Assembly (NCBI GenBank): GCA_035771165.1
Contig: JAWNZC010000346.1
Coordinates: 456,001 to 520,000 of the forward strand
Length of the DNA: 64,000 nucleotides
DNA from: Paragorgia papillata
Taxonomy: Eukaryota; Cnidaria; Anthozoa; Scleralcyonacea; Coralliidae
Direction of reading: 5' to 3'
A model generated the notes under the pieces. It did no database searches, was not told the origin of the DNA, and was given only the letters and a program-made list of their open reading frames with translations. The translations under genes and the position numbers were made by a program. This document shows, piece by piece, positions 63,740 through 64,000 of the stretch. Numbering within the stretch: position 1 is the stretch's first letter; each line of letters opens with the position of its first letter.

Positions 63740-64000
63740 TTATATCCTAACTTGACTCAAACAAACTGGTTCGAGAGAATCCTACTGACTTGTCTTATCT
63801 TATTCTATCCTAACGCAACTCAACCTAACCTAACCCATTTCTCTTCTCGTCTGGTCTTGTCTCATCTCATGCCATTCCATTCCACCTTATCTCGTCTCAA
63901 TTCACCAATCCCATCTTATCATGTCCTATTTTATCTCATCGTATCCATCCATTCCCATCTTATCCTATCTTATCCTAATTCATTCCACATTATCCCATCC
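63740..64000. repeat. Degenerate pyrimidine-rich simple repeat to the window edge
   Basis: Variants of cttatcccat and cctaac recur imperfectly. No coding signal. Confidence 0.7.

Overview
The window is eukaryotic nuclear DNA from an animal: AT-rich, with spliced genes, long introns and intergenic space packed with transposon debris. The best guess is a cnidarian, probably an anthozoan. The support is a FoxA-type forkhead domain of cnidarian flavour, a metazoan BLOC-2 gene (HPS6), a cytoplasmic actin, and dispersed palindromes of a kind I associate from memory with coral and anemone genomes. The phylum is an inference; an animal genome is not in doubt.

Three protein-coding genes can be modelled exon by exon with matching splice phases. 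A 375-residue actin lies on the minus strand (24386-26245, three coding exons) with two CArG boxes upstream. A KDEL receptor lies on the minus strand (42336-46788); its core is certain but its last exon is not. An HPS6 homologue lies on the plus strand (48499-60380, five coding exons, 839 residues), divergent from the KDEL receptor across about 1.7 kb. A 3'-terminal exon of an unidentified minus-strand gene is at 62817-63413, and a doubtful first exon is at 13360-13545. A FoxA-like forkhead reading frame (32140-32829, minus) has one in-frame TGA in the recognition helix and is called a pseudogene.

Layout: 1-11.6 kb is gene-free and full of terminal-inverted-repeat (TIR) miniature elements with TA or TAA/TTA target duplications. 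11.6-13.1 kb is a hexanucleotide microsatellite split by a palindrome. 13.3-24.2 kb is degenerate repeats, hairpins and MITEs. 24.4-26.8 kb is actin and its upstream region. 28.5-32.0 kb is a full-length-looking non-LTR retrotransposon with a restriction-like endonuclease, set in ATT repeats. 32.1-34.3 kb is the FoxA relic inside a dispersed repeat family. 34.4-42.3 kb is MITEs and foldback elements. 42.3-60.4 kb holds the KDEL receptor and HPS6, whose introns contain a 1.8-kb minisatellite, a 1.4-kb TIR element, a 5'-truncated CR1/L2-like retrotransposon, several tetranucleotide arrays and a partial exon duplication. 59.6-62.5 kb has two opposed 5S-rRNA-derived SINE copies and a perfect 74-bp-arm palindrome.

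The genes do not form a pathway cluster. Actin is cytoskeletal; the KDEL receptor (ER retrieval) and HPS6 (lysosome-related organelle trafficking) are both membrane-traffic genes, but their adjacency may be chance. No new defence system or operon-like system was found. The most notable items are the multi-exon HPS6, the partial HPS6 exon duplication inside microsatellites, the FoxA reading frame broken by one codon, the nested insertions whose order can be read, and the collection of TIR families sharing a TAA/TTA target.
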